From Terrabacter sp. MAHUQ-38 (lineage in GTDB: Bacteria > Actinomycetota > Actinomycetes > Actinomycetales > Dermatophilaceae): 64,000 bases of DNA. The first letter of the stretch is position 1. Every line of letters starts with the position of its first letter. Under the pieces are notes generated by a model. It made no database searches and had not been told where the DNA came from. It saw only the letters and a program-made list of their open reading frames with translations. The stretch spans positions 186,001 through 250,000 of the forward strand of contig NZ_JACVCU010000004.1 of NCBI RefSeq assembly GCF_014518425.1, read 5' to 3'. Of this stretch, positions 18,926 to 26,879 are shown piece by piece. Position numbers and translations under genes: made by a program.

Positions 18926-19069
18926 TCAGCGGTCCGAGGATCGCTGCAGCGCTGCCAGCAGGTCTTCCTGCACTCGCGGGCTGGCCGCATGGAACTCGCG
19001 AACGAGGCGACGCTCCTGACGGCGCTGCTCGATCTGAACCCGGATCTGCTGAACCTTGCCCCGCACCAC
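18926..19069 (-). CDS. Small basic/helical protein, 47 residues
   Basis: A GTG start six bases after AGGAG opens a 47-codon frame reading VRGKVQQIRVQIEQRRQERR and ending in DLLAALQRSSDR. It is highly charged and predicted to be a single long helix. A perfect 25-base inverted repeat lies 20 bases upstream of the start and could be its operator. The family is not recognised. It may be a remnant of an older mobile element next to the recombinase scrap. Confidence 0.5.
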   Translation of the reverse strand: MVRGKVQQIRVQIEQRRQERRLVREFHAASPRVQEDLLAALQRSSDR

Positions 19070-19088
19070 TGACTTCTCCTAATGAGTC

Positions 19089-19113
19089 TCGATGTCGAAA
19101 TGTTCGACATCGA
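19089..19113. promoter_or_regulatory. Perfect inverted repeat, possible operator
   Basis: TCGATGTCGAA-ATG-TTCGACATCGA: 11-bp arms with a 3-base centre, directly upstream of the 47-residue gene. The symmetry is complete and unlikely by chance. The spacing does not match the actinobacterial LexA box. Confidence 0.6.
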
Positions 19114-19225
19114 AAGTCTACGCTCGGAGAGGCTTCGCCACCAAACTGTGACTTGACGAGTTCTGCGCCGACCAGATCCGGTACCTGGCCAAGGAGGCAT
19201 CCGAGCCCATGGGGGAGGACGCCTT

Positions 19226-19425
19226 GGGCGGGATCACGTCTCTGCTTCCGCAAGACCGACGCGACGAATCTCGACGACGCCAGGCTGCCGGCTCGGCAGA
19301 TCGCCGACCAGCTCGGTCACGTCCAGCCATCGCTTACGGAACGGGGGGCCAAGAAACGGGGCGACTGCCGCGGCAAGGGAGCAGGCCCTCAGCACCGACG
19401 CGGCCGAGCCAACAGAGGGGGATAG
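19226..19425 (+). pseudogene. C-terminal remnant of a tyrosine recombinase/integrase
   Basis: One frame reads FRKTDATNLDDARLPARQIA followed by DQLGHVQP. This is the conserved Arg (R-K-T) and His (QLGH) region of actinobacterial phage/ICE-type tyrosine recombinases. The catalytic Tyr region that should follow is lost, the upstream part is in another frame (PMGEDALGGITSLL), and no N-terminal or core domain is present. It lies just outside the attachment site on the presumed chromosomal side, so it probably belonged to an earlier element at this site. Confidence 0.7.
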
Positions 19426-19429
19426 CAGT

Positions 19430-19456
19430 AGAGCCCGGCCCAAGGGGCCGGGCTCT
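19430..19456. terminator. Hairpin terminator beside tRNA fragment
   Basis: AGAGCCCGGCC-CAAGG-GGCCGGGCTCT forms an 11-bp perfect stem. On the minus strand it follows the CCA end of the tRNA fragment by 13 bases. That is where the native terminator of a tRNA gene would be, which supports this side as the original chromosomal flank. Confidence 0.8.
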
Positions 19457-19469
19457 TGACCTGCATAGA

Positions 19470-19504
19470 TGGTGCGCCGCCAGGGACTCGAACCCCGAAC
19501 CCAG
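19470..19504 (-). other. 3' part of a tRNA gene (tRNA-Lys-like): probable integration att site
   Basis: On the minus strand the sequence contains a T-arm (CGGGG-TTCGAGT-CCCTG), a seven-base acceptor strand GCGGCGC, a discriminator A and CCA. The 5' acceptor strand, D-arm and anticodon arm are missing: upstream sequence does not fold with it. The T-arm and acceptor look most like those of actinobacterial tRNA-Lys. A 3' tRNA piece with its own terminator, next to an excisionase gene, is the classic trace of integration into a tRNA gene. By its orientation the element lies to the right and the intact tRNA would be beyond 64 kb. Confidence 0.7.
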
Positions 19505-19908
19505 TGAGTCTCGGCGCCTTCGGCGCGTCGCTGCCCACCAATGCCCGCAAAGGCCCCTTGACCTGCAGGTATGCGGTCAAGTGGGCGCTCTTCGTGTCGC
19601 GTCCTTTCCGGCTGGTTCCCGTCCAAAAGTGGACGGTTACGCGGCCTCCTGGTTCCTGGCGGTGCGGGTCACGAGCGCCCCCTCGCTCCCGGACGGCTGG
19701 GCGGTTCGAGATCGTCGGACATGAAGGCGAAGGGAAGTGACGACTCGTGGGCCGCGCCAGTGGGCAGAGCTGGCGCGGCTCTGCGGCGGCGATGGCGGTT
19801 CGTCGGGGACGGGCCGGGAGTCCACACGTCATTGGCGCCGCCTCCACCGAATCACCGGATAGGGAGCCTCGGTTCTTTTGGTGCGTTGGCTCTTCGTCGT
19901 TCCGGAGG
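19505..19908. other. Non-coding end of the putative element
   Basis: No convincing gene. This 404-base stretch between the att-like site and the excisionase stop would hold recombinase arm sites in an integrative element; I could not identify clear repeats. Confidence 0.4.
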
Positions 19909-20205
19909 TCAGCGCGCCGAAGTGTCGCGCTTCCCGGGCCGGTCGGACTCGGGCATGGGGTTCTCCCGGATGTACCTGGCGGTCCGCTCGTACTGTTGCG
20001 CGATCCACTCGTCGAGCACGGTCACCTCGATACGCCATTGACCACGACCGCCGATCTTGATCGCCGGCAGGTCGCCGGAGCGCACCAGGGCATACGCCTG
20101 GGCCTCCGTAGAAGCGAGCAACGCCGCCACGTCGTTGAGCGTGTAAAAGCGCGGCGTGAGCTGCGAGGCGTGCTCCTCGACCGAGTCGGAGCGTTTGCGA
20201 GGCAT
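19909..20205 (-). CDS. Excisionase-family HTH DNA-binding protein
   Basis: A 98-residue protein of the MerR-like/HTH_17 excisionase group. FYTLNDVAALLASTEAQAYA is the winged-helix N-terminus, and LVRSGDLPAIKIGGRGQWRI and VTVLDEWI the following wing and helix. Such proteins control the direction of tyrosine recombinases, or act as replication/transfer regulators in actinobacterial integrative elements. It is about 400 bases from the att-like tRNA fragment, as expected. It is co-oriented with a second small HTH gene 12 bases upstream. Confidence 0.85.
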   Translation of the reverse strand: MPRKRSDSVEEHASQLTPRFYTLNDVAALLASTEAQAYALVRSGDLPAIKIGGRGQWRIEVTVLDEWIAQQYERTARYIRENPMPESDRPGKRDTSAR

Positions 20206-20217
20206 GGGTCGATGATC

Positions 20218-20469
20218 TCAGGAGCCCGCGTGGCTGACCGGTTGCGCTCCTCGACCGCGGCGTCGAACACCGGCTTGGTCGAGCGCACGCCGCACCGCCG
20301 CCTGCGACCGGCCGGTCAGCTCGGCCAACTCGTGGATCGACCGGCCGGCCGCGTACTGCTCCGCACAGAACGCAAGCAGCCGCGCCCGCTGCTCTCGTGT
20401 CTGGCGGATCCCGGCGGTGCCTACGAACTCCGGAAGAACGTGGAACACAGGGCGACCCGGGTATGGCAT
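20218..20469 (-). CDS. Small helix-turn-helix protein
   Basis: An 83-residue protein with a homeodomain-like HTH: SIHELAELTGRSQAAVRRAL, then DQAGVRRRGRG. Similar small HTH proteins accompany excisionases in actinobacterial integrative elements. It probably forms a two-gene operon with the excisionase (12-base gap). Its target is unknown. Confidence 0.75.
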   Translation of the reverse strand: MPYPGRPVFHVLPEFVGTAGIRQTREQRARLLAFCAEQYAAGRSIHELAELTGRSQAAVRRALDQAGVRRRGRGAQPVSHAGS

Positions 20470-20992
20470 GTGTCGACCGTACAGACCCGGGTCTGGAGTC
20501 TGTCACCGATGAGCGAGCTGCGGCGGGCCGACGGGTCGCTAGGTCGGTTCCGAATCGGGAAACTCAATTTGGTGAAACCCGTGGCGTTGGCCGCCAGGAA
20601 TGAGTGTCATCGGCGTCCATACAGCGGCCTTAAAGGCATCGAATCAGCCTTGACAGGCAGAGCTCTGGAGCTCGCCTCGTTCGAGGACTCAATGACACGC
20701 CTGGCCGGCCCCGGTGGAGCCGTTGGCACGGCGAGTTGCGGCATGCATCCTCGGGTTCCCCGGTAGCAGGACGAGCCCAATACGCCTTCGCTACGAACTT
20801 CGCCCTCAGGCGGTCAGTCAAGGAGATGGGCGGCGGCCTGGGGCGCTGCGAAGATGACCGAGCCGTCCTGGCTTGGCGGGAAAAGGCCCTGTTCGGACCG
20901 TGCCGGTGTCTGTGCAGCGAAGTAGCGGGCTTCAGTTTGGGTGTGATTCGATACTGCCGCAGGGATTTATCGAGCAATAGGAGAGCCCGGGC
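20470..20992. other. Intergenic region with lsr2 promoter
   Basis: No gene is supported here. It must hold the divergent promoters of the HTH/excisionase pair and lsr2; an AGGAG site at its right end serves lsr2. Confidence 0.5.
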
Positions 20993-21322
20993 ATGGCACA
21001 GCGGATCCAAACGATTCTGGACGACGACATCGACGGTGGCCCCGCCGACTCCACGATCCAGTTCAGTTATCAGGGTACCGAGTACGAGATCGACCTCTCC
21101 AAGAAGAACGAGGCGAAGTTGATCAAGGCGCTCGAGCCCTTCACGAGCAAGGCTCGCAAGACCGGTGCTCGCCGTCGTTCCTCGGCCAAGGTGTCCGTCG
21201 GAAAGACCGATAAGAATCAGCTCCAGGTAATTCGCGAGTGGGCCCGGGCCAATGGCCACAAGGTCTCGGACCGCGGCCGGATTAGCCAGGAAGTGCAGGA
21301 CGCGTACAACGCCTCTCGTTGA
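20993..21322 (+). CDS. lsr2: Lsr2-family nucleoid-associated protein
   Basis: A 109-residue H-NS-like protein that bridges AT-rich DNA and silences foreign genes in actinobacteria. The dimerisation domain starts MAQRIQTILDDDIDGGPADS and includes YEIDLSKKNEAKL. The C-terminal DNA-binding domain ends VIREWARANGHKVSDRGRI. The full length of both domains is present. An element-borne copy could keep cargo genes silent in the host or replace the host protein; this is inference. Confidence 0.93.
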   Translation: MAQRIQTILDDDIDGGPADSTIQFSYQGTEYEIDLSKKNEAKLIKALEPFTSKARKTGARRRSSAKVSVGKTDKNQLQVIREWARANGHKVSDRGRISQEVQDAYNASR

Positions 21323-21503
21323 GATGCGAAGCGAGAGGCCGCCCGTCCCCGTGGGGTGGGCGGCCTCTGTGGCGGACGGGGGCGGCGAGTCCGATCGCTC
21401 ATCCCCGGGCGACGCACTGCAAGTCCGTCGCCCGCGCACACGGGGCGGTATGCCACTTCCCGAACCGCCTTCACGCAGGATCGTCCGCCCGTACGGTGTG
21501 CGG

Positions 21504-22325
21504 GTGGACGGAGCACCGGTTGAGAAGCTGATGCGCTTGCGCTACGCCGGCACCTGCCGGGTCTGTGGGCTCGCACTGCCTGCCAAAACCGAGGCGATCT
21601 ACGACCGGGGCACGAAGACCGTCCGATGCGTGACCCACGACGTGCAACCTTGTGACGAGCCGTCTGTCGCGGAAGTCATTGAGGGCGGCATAGCGGGAGC
21701 GTCAGCCCGTCGAGAGTTCGAGCGCCGCACGGCGAAGCGCGAGGAGCGCATCCGCACCAAGCACCCGAAGCTCGGCGGCTTGATCCTCGCGGTCACCGAC
21801 GAGCAACAGTCCACCAACGCGTGGGACATCGGTGCGCGTGGCGAGGAGATGCTCGGCAGCGGGCTCAACCAGCTCGCCTCCGAGACGCTCCGGCTGTTGC
21901 ATGACCGGCGGATCCCCGCAAGCAGGGCAAACATCGACCACCTGGCCGTGACTCCCACCGGCGTCTACGTCATCGACGCCAAGAAGTACAAAGGCCGTCC
22001 CCACCTCAAGATCGAAGGCGGACTCTTTCGGCCACGCGTCGAACGCTTGCTCGTCGGAACCCGGGACTGCACCAAGCTCGTGGACCGCGTACTCAAGCAG
22101 GTCGACCTCGTGCGCGGCCTGCTCCATGACGACGCCCCCGTCCACGGTGTGCTCTGTTTCGTGGACGCCGACTGGCCCCTGATCGGCGGGGCATTCACCA
22201 CTCGCGGGGTGCAGGCCCTGTGGCCTAGGAAACTCTATCCGAAGCTCCAGGCAGACGGTCCATTCGACGTCGAAGTCCTCACCGATATCCACCGGAAACT
22301 CGCCCACGCGCTACCGGCGGCCTGA
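21504..22325 (+). CDS. NERD nuclease-related domain protein
   Basis: A protein of about 273 residues. The N-terminus has a zinc-knuckle-like CRVCG plus a later Cys/His pair (VRCVTHD). The C-terminal half is a NERD domain: WDIGARGEEML, then ANIDHLAVTPTGVYVIDAKK, with the Asp and the D-A-K of a PD-(D/E)XK nuclease core. A GTG at 21504 is chosen because sequence before it lacks protein character; an ATG at 21531 is possible. NERD proteins are linked to DNA processing and sometimes to defence. It follows lsr2 on the same strand. Confidence 0.8.
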   Translation: MDGAPVEKLMRLRYAGTCRVCGLALPAKTEAIYDRGTKTVRCVTHDVQPCDEPSVAEVIEGGIAGASARREFERRTAKREERIRTKHPKLGGLILAVTDEQQSTNAWDIGARGEEMLGSGLNQLASETLRLLHDRRIPASRANIDHLAVTPTGVYVIDAKKYKGRPHLKIEGGLFRPRVERLLVGTRDCTKLVDRVLKQVDLVRGLLHDDAPVHGVLCFVDADWPLIGGAFTTRGVQALWPRKLYPKLQADGPFDVEVLTDIHRKLAHALPAA

Positions 22326-22400
22326 CAGCAAGACAGCCAATAGGCGGCGATATGACGCGCCCCTGCCCCTCTAGGCATCTGTCGTCACGCGTGCTTCGGA

Positions 22401-22866
22401 TCAGGGCGGGTCCGGCTCTGGGTGGTCGGACGTGAACGTCTCAGCGGCGTTCTCGTTGACGAGGCTTTGGTCTAGGAGCCAACCGACGGCGCGGCGCTGT
22501 GCCGCACGTCACGCAGGGCGTGCCAAGAGGAGATCAGTTCGGGGAGTCCCTCATAGAGCTCGTTCTTGAACCGACGAAAGGCTCCTCGCCCGCGAAGCGC
22601 GGAGGCCAGATGTCCTCGGGCCGCCGCGTCGCTGATGCACTCGGCGAAGTCGGCCAAGTCCTGGTACCAGACGTACGACGGGATTGGGTCGATGGGTATG
22701 AGGTCCAGCTCGTCGATCTCGACGGGGGTTCTCGCCGTCGATGCCTGTGTCGCTGGTCCAGAACACCACCTCGCCCGTTCGCGGAGCAGCCATCGGTGGT
22801 CGTAGTCCGTCTGATCCGCGAGCGCAGTTGCGATCTCGTCGAGGTCGATGCCCCCAGGTCAAGCAT
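22401..22866 (-). pseudogene. UPF0158-family protein, multiply frameshifted
   Basis: Pieces of one protein occur in three frames: DLDEIATALADQTDYDHRWL, EVVFWTSDTGIDGENP, then DELDLIPIDPIPSYVWYQDL and GAFRRFKNELYEGLPELI, and finally AQRRAVGWLLDQSL to a stop at 22401. Together they match the UPF0158 family of unknown function. At least three single-base shifts separate the parts, so the gene is dead if the sequence is correct. Confidence 0.65.
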
Positions 22867-23048
22867 CCCCTCACGTCATAGACCGACCCGGAGGTCCTGA
22901 AAGGCCGTGGGCATCGCATTCCAGCTGCCGGCCGGTTCGCGGCGGAATCTGGCGCGGGTCTTTGGGACCGTGCGACCGATCGGAGGGCAGCTGCACGAGC
23001 GAAGGTCACTGCGTCAAGTGCGACGGGTCAGCCGCAATGGGCATAAAT

Positions 23049-23083
23049 CTCAGGGTCGCCTCCACAGTGGAGGCGACCCTGAG
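23049..23083. terminator. Strong 16-bp hairpin terminator
   Basis: CTCAGGGTCGCCTCCA-CAG-TGGAGGCGACCCTGAG is a perfect 16-bp stem with a three-base loop. It lies ten bases after the stop of the 32-residue peptide gene on the minus strand, so it is that gene's terminator. Confidence 0.85.
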
Positions 23084-23092
23084 CCGCTGCAC

Positions 23093-23191
23093 TCAGCCTG
23101 ACACTGCGGTTGAAGCGACGCCCACGAGGAACGTGCTAAGGACAAACGCAGTGGCGGGGAAAACGCCACTCCTAAACTTGTTAATGACCAT
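23093..23191 (-). CDS. Hydrophobic 32-residue peptide
   Basis: A 33-codon frame (with stop) begins at an ATG nine bases after AAAGGAG, the strongest ribosome site in this area. The peptide starts MVINKFRSGVFPATAFVLST and ends LVGVASTAVSG: a basic N-terminus, then one continuous hydrophobic stretch. It resembles a bare signal/transmembrane peptide, as in type I toxins, signalling peptides or small membrane regulators. Two ATGs lie just upstream in frame, but the spacing favours 23191. The dedicated terminator right after the stop argues that it is a real, separately expressed gene. The family is not recognised. Confidence 0.6.
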   Translation of the reverse strand: MVINKFRSGVFPATAFVLSTFLVGVASTAVSG

Positions 23192-23490
23192 ACGCATCAT
23201 CTCCTTTGCGGTGTGTGCCCCTCCGAGAGGCGAGAGCGCAGGAACGAGGTAGAGGATCGTTGCCATGAAAAGAAGTGTCAGGACCCGGCACGCCGGGCTC
23301 AACGCAGCGGATATCCACTATGCCCTAAGAGTCTGAGCGTGTCACGCTCTCACGAAGGCCTGCGCCTTCAGCAGGACCGCAAGCGGTGTCTCGCGGACGG
23401 TCCGGTCGTCGTGCCACTCGTCCCTCGACATATGTCTACTATCTGTCTGAGACTGTCGATGTTGTTCGTGATCTGGCTGGACAGCATGTC

Positions 23491-24281
23491 TTATCGACCT
23501 TGCTTTCCCAGACGGTAGAGAAATGCCTTGACGAATCGGGCGAGTTCCTCGGCGTTGTCGACGTCGGCGACGTCGAGCCGGTCCACCTCAACGACCCCGC
23601 AGTGCTTGAGTATGCGGTCTCGGGAGGCGTCCTCGGATGCCTTGCCTCGGTGGTGCTGCCCGTCGACCTCGATGACCCCCGCGACACCTTTGTAGATGAC
23701 CACGAAGTCAGGCTCGAACCGGTTGCCGACAACCTTGGCAGAGGGCAACGGCAGGATAGTCAGGTTGTCCGTCTCGGGTCGCTCGCGCTGTTCGGCCAGC
23801 AGGGCTTTGTAGACCGTCACCTCGGCCGCGCTGCGAAAGTGCATGCCGTCGACGAGGAACTCGGCCTTGTGCGGGCCGAGGGTGCCTTGATTGCGGGGCC
23901 CGGCGTCGAGGCTGCGCCGGGCGCTTCGCGCCAATCCGCGGGCGGCAACGGAGCTGCGTAGCGGACCTCCGTGACGTAGGAGTTCTCGGCCCTGAGCGCA
24001 TGGCTTAGTGCCGCGTGGACCGCCTCTCGCATATCGAGGGTGAGACGGTCGGAGACATAGGCAGGTGCCTGTATCGAGGCTTCGTACAGGTCATCGCCAT
24101 CGCCCAACGTGCTGCCAATGGGAAACACGGTGTCGATGTAGGTCATGTGCGCGAGCCGGCAGTCGAGTAGCAGCGCGGCTGGCTCAACATGCCCTCTGTC
24201 GATGAGGGTTTGCACGGTTCCACCGAGCAGGCGGTCGTAGTGCGCTGCCGTCTCGCCCGTCTCGTCGTCGTCATCGAACAT
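23491..24281 (-). pseudogene. PD-(D/E)XK-like (DUF559-type) nuclease gene with a frameshift
   Basis: The first part (from ATG 24281) encodes about 115 residues, MFDDDDETGETAAHYDRLLG to APLPPADWRE. The second part continues in another frame from about 23934: AEFLVDGMHFRSAAEVTVYK, then NRFEPDFVVIYKGVAGVIEV and DGQHHRGK. This has the Asp and E-x-D core of restriction-like endonucleases. The end of the upstream frame looks like out-of-frame translation, so a single base change near 23930 has probably split one gene. Alternatively two overlapping genes exist, the second with a TTG start. Confidence 0.55.
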
Positions 24282-24394
24282 GCCCCGAGGCTAAGGCCCC
24301 GAGCAGGCCGGTCAGCTGAGGCGACGCCGTGCTCCTCCGGCGCGCCTGCGCAAAGAGCGCAGGGTCGAGTGTGCCGCGTGCGTATCCTGCGCTG

Positions 24395-25279
24395 GTGGTG
24401 ACCGAGGTCGATTTGAGCGACTCTTACGAGCGGTTGCGTTGGGTGCGCTCGCTTGCGGCGAGAGTCCGGACTCTCAGTGAGCAGGTCAGCGCCGACGTCC
24501 GGCGCGCCGGCCTGCAATGCGACGAGGTCGTCGCCAATGATCGACGTCACGTGCGGTTCCGGCTCCCACCCGTGGAGGTTCCCTCAGAACTGGGCTTCCT
24601 CGTGGCCGACCTCTGCGTTAACGCCCGGTCATGCCTCGACATGGCGACGGAAGAGGTTGTGGCCTCCCGGGCGCCGAAATGGCGTCGTCCTCAGTTTCCC
24701 ATCGGCGGGCTCGACAATGCCGAGAGGGACGGGTATTACAAGGCGGCTCGGAAGCACCTACCCGCCCCCTACTTTCAGGTCATCGCCGAGGCGCAGCCCT
24801 ACACCCACGAGCCGCTGATGTTTCACCAGAACCTCACGGCGGTGCTCATCCACAAGTTGAGCAATGCCAACAAGCACCGCAACATCACGCCTGTGGTGCA
24901 CGCCAAGATGGGCAACGGCTTGAACTCGCCCGATCCCCGGCTTGCGGGGCTCATCGAGTACGGGGGTGGTCCCTGGCCGACGTCACCGCGCGACGACATG
25001 ACGGTGATGACATTGAGCGTGCCGGCCGGCGAGGCCGACCTCGACAAGCTCGTTGCCCTCGAGCCCACCACGTCGCACGCGCTCACCATCATTCTTGATA
25101 CGCGAGAGGGCATGTATCCGTGGCGGGAGGTGCCGTGGATGCCCATTCGGCTCGACCCGCTGGTGAGCAAGGTGCCGCTGTATGTGCAAATGGTGCTCGA
25201 CAACTTCCGGACGGCCGACCGATGGGCGACTCGTGGCGAGACCTACCCCTTGCGACTCGCGACCTACGGCGACGTGTAA
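24395..25279 (+). CDS. Hypothetical protein with NANKHR motif
   Basis: A protein of about 294 residues from a GTG at 24395. It is rich in helices at the N-terminus (RLRWVRSLAARVRTLSEQVS) and contains LIHKLSNANKHRNITPVV. Comparable N-x-(D/N)-K-H-R motifs occur in a widespread but uncharacterised bacterial family. No catalytic motif or membrane segment is seen. It is divergent from the frameshifted nuclease gene. The function is unknown. Confidence 0.7.
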   Translation: MVTEVDLSDSYERLRWVRSLAARVRTLSEQVSADVRRAGLQCDEVVANDRRHVRFRLPPVEVPSELGFLVADLCVNARSCLDMATEEVVASRAPKWRRPQFPIGGLDNAERDGYYKAARKHLPAPYFQVIAEAQPYTHEPLMFHQNLTAVLIHKLSNANKHRNITPVVHAKMGNGLNSPDPRLAGLIEYGGGPWPTSPRDDMTVMTLSVPAGEADLDKLVALEPTTSHALTIILDTREGMYPWREVPWMPIRLDPLVSKVPLYVQMVLDNFRTADRWATRGETYPLRLATYGDV

Positions 25280-25728
25280 GCCGTCGAGCCCGGCTGCTCA
25301 GTGGAGGAGCATGCGGCAGCGGCCCGGCCGAGTGCGCGAGCCGCAGTCTCCGTATGCGCTCGATCCATCGCCCACGACGGTGTCGGCGGGTGTTGCATGG
25401 ATGCAGCGCTATCGCCAAGGATGAGAAGCTCACCGCCCGTGGTCAGCGCGTCACCGAACGATGCCATCAGCGCTCACTGCGGCAGGGGCCTCGCCGTATC
25501 GTTCAGCTCTGCGAACCGGCGTGCGCGGCCCAACAGCTAGTCAAGAGGTGGCGATATCTTCTGGCGGGCAGCCGCGGCGCTATGACGCAGGCCCGCGGCT
25601 GACTGCGTTCCCGCGTCTCAGCGCGAGCCGGGAGCGCCATGATGGCCTGAGCTGATGCGAGTTCGGCTTCGTGCGACGTCAAGGTCCACACAGATCAAGG
25701 GGACCTACCGGCGTGTCAACATGGGGGT
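25280..25728. other. No supported gene (449 bases)
   Basis: Short frames exist on both strands, including 25264-25467 on the minus strand with a Ser/Ala-rich product, but none has a ribosome site or recognisable content. Confidence 0.4.
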
Positions 25729-26412
25729 GTGGATCTGATTGCGGGTGCGGTATCCCTCGGGCAAGGCATGAAAGCTCTTTCCCTCGAGCGACCCGTCTTT
25801 CACAGCGAAGCGGACTTCCAGTTCTCATTCGCGCAAGCGGTCAAGGCCTTGGAACCTGATGTGCAGTGCCGCCTGGAGAGGCCAATTCTCAACAGCTCTA
25901 CTGGTAGGACTGAGTACCTCGATCTCCTGTGCAGTGGGGCGGAGGGCGAAACCGCAATCGAGTTCAAGTACTTCACACGTCGCTGGCATGGCGTGGTCGG
26001 AAACGAGACGTTCCAGCTACGTGAGCACGCAGCCATTGACCTTCTGCGCCTTCACTTTGTACATGACGTCGCTCGACTCGAGGGATTCGGGTTCCCGCGC
26101 TCCGGGCTCGCGGTCCTACTGACCAACGAGCCGGGTCTTTGGGCGCAATCGGCCAGGAATACCCGCGACCGCGATTTCCATCTCTACGAGGGTCGCGAGT
26201 TGAGTGGAACCCTCCTCTGGGCTGAGGGCGCCTATACGCCCAACACGCGAGAGCTCCGAGGCGCTTATGCACTCAAATGGCAGGACTACGCAACCTTGGA
26301 CGAACAGCGTGGCGGTCGTCTTCGCTATCTCGCCCTAGAGGTATTGCCGGCTTCATCACCTGAGCCGCCGGACCGAGTCGAGCCGGCACCGGGCGCGGCG
26401 CGCCAGGGATAA
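25729..26412 (+). CDS. PD-(D/E)XK-like hypothetical nuclease
   Basis: A protein of about 227 residues, no known family. The segment EYLDLLCSGAEGETAIEFKY has the spacing of a PD-(D/E)XK active site (Asp in LDLL, Glu and Lys in EFK). FHSEADFQFSFAQAVKALEP precedes it and GFGFPRSGLAVLLTNEPGLW follows. The listed GTG start lacks a good ribosome site; the ATG at 25768 is a plausible alternative. It stands alone between gene-poor stretches, as orphan defence nucleases in islands often do. The nuclease assignment is inference from the motif. Confidence 0.6.
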   Translation: MDLIAGAVSLGQGMKALSLERPVFHSEADFQFSFAQAVKALEPDVQCRLERPILNSSTGRTEYLDLLCSGAEGETAIEFKYFTRRWHGVVGNETFQLREHAAIDLLRLHFVHDVARLEGFGFPRSGLAVLLTNEPGLWAQSARNTRDRDFHLYEGRELSGTLLWAEGAYTPNTRELRGAYALKWQDYATLDEQRGGRLRYLALEVLPASSPEPPDRVEPAPGAARQG

Positions 26413-26879
26413 GTGGATGGTCGAGTAACCACGGCAGTGGGCGCCCACGCCCGGCTTGCGGCGGTGAGAACCGCAATCAACCGATGACGCCTGCGCACCA
26501 AGTGCCCCTTTGCCGGCTGGCCACAAGTGAAGGATCTGGTCCATGAGCAACGCTGGCCTGCTTCCTGTTTCGAGTGAGGTCGCGCTGAACACGTGAGTTA
26601 CCCCCGACGGTCGTCGGCTCAGCGAAGGTCGCGACGGCGATGGCAAGGCTGGTCTCGGCAGCTGCGCCAGTCTCGATCGCGGGTTCGCCCTGTTGGGCGG
26701 CATCGAGCAGGCAATCGCCATGATGCGCGGCGCCCAGTCGACCGGGGCGCAGGAAACGGCAAGTCGACGGACGGCGACGCCCGTCTGGGAGGGGACTGAG
26801 CTTCGCGGCTCGCGGTTTGACGCCTGTCCTAACCGGACCTCCGACCGCGACCGTCCGGGCAGCTACCGATCACGCCGAC
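26413..26879. other. No supported gene (467 bases)
   Basis: Only short overlapping frames without ribosome sites or conserved motifs are present. It may be a decayed gene. Confidence 0.4.

Noticed and set aside
19089-19113. LexA (SOS) box
   Set aside because: Arms are separated by three bases and do not fit the GAAC-N4-GTTC spacing.
19747-20766. 339-codon plus-strand frame across excisionase and HTH genes
   Set aside because: Arg/Ser-rich shadow; the two minus-strand genes are recognisable DNA-binding proteins.
25280-25728. Remnant of an insertion sequence
   Set aside because: No transposase motif or terminal inverted repeats could be identified.
26500-26700. Minus-strand frame with SLAIAVATFAEP-like content
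   Set aside because: No start codon with ribosome site and no recognisable family; could be a fragment of a lost gene but cannot be supported.
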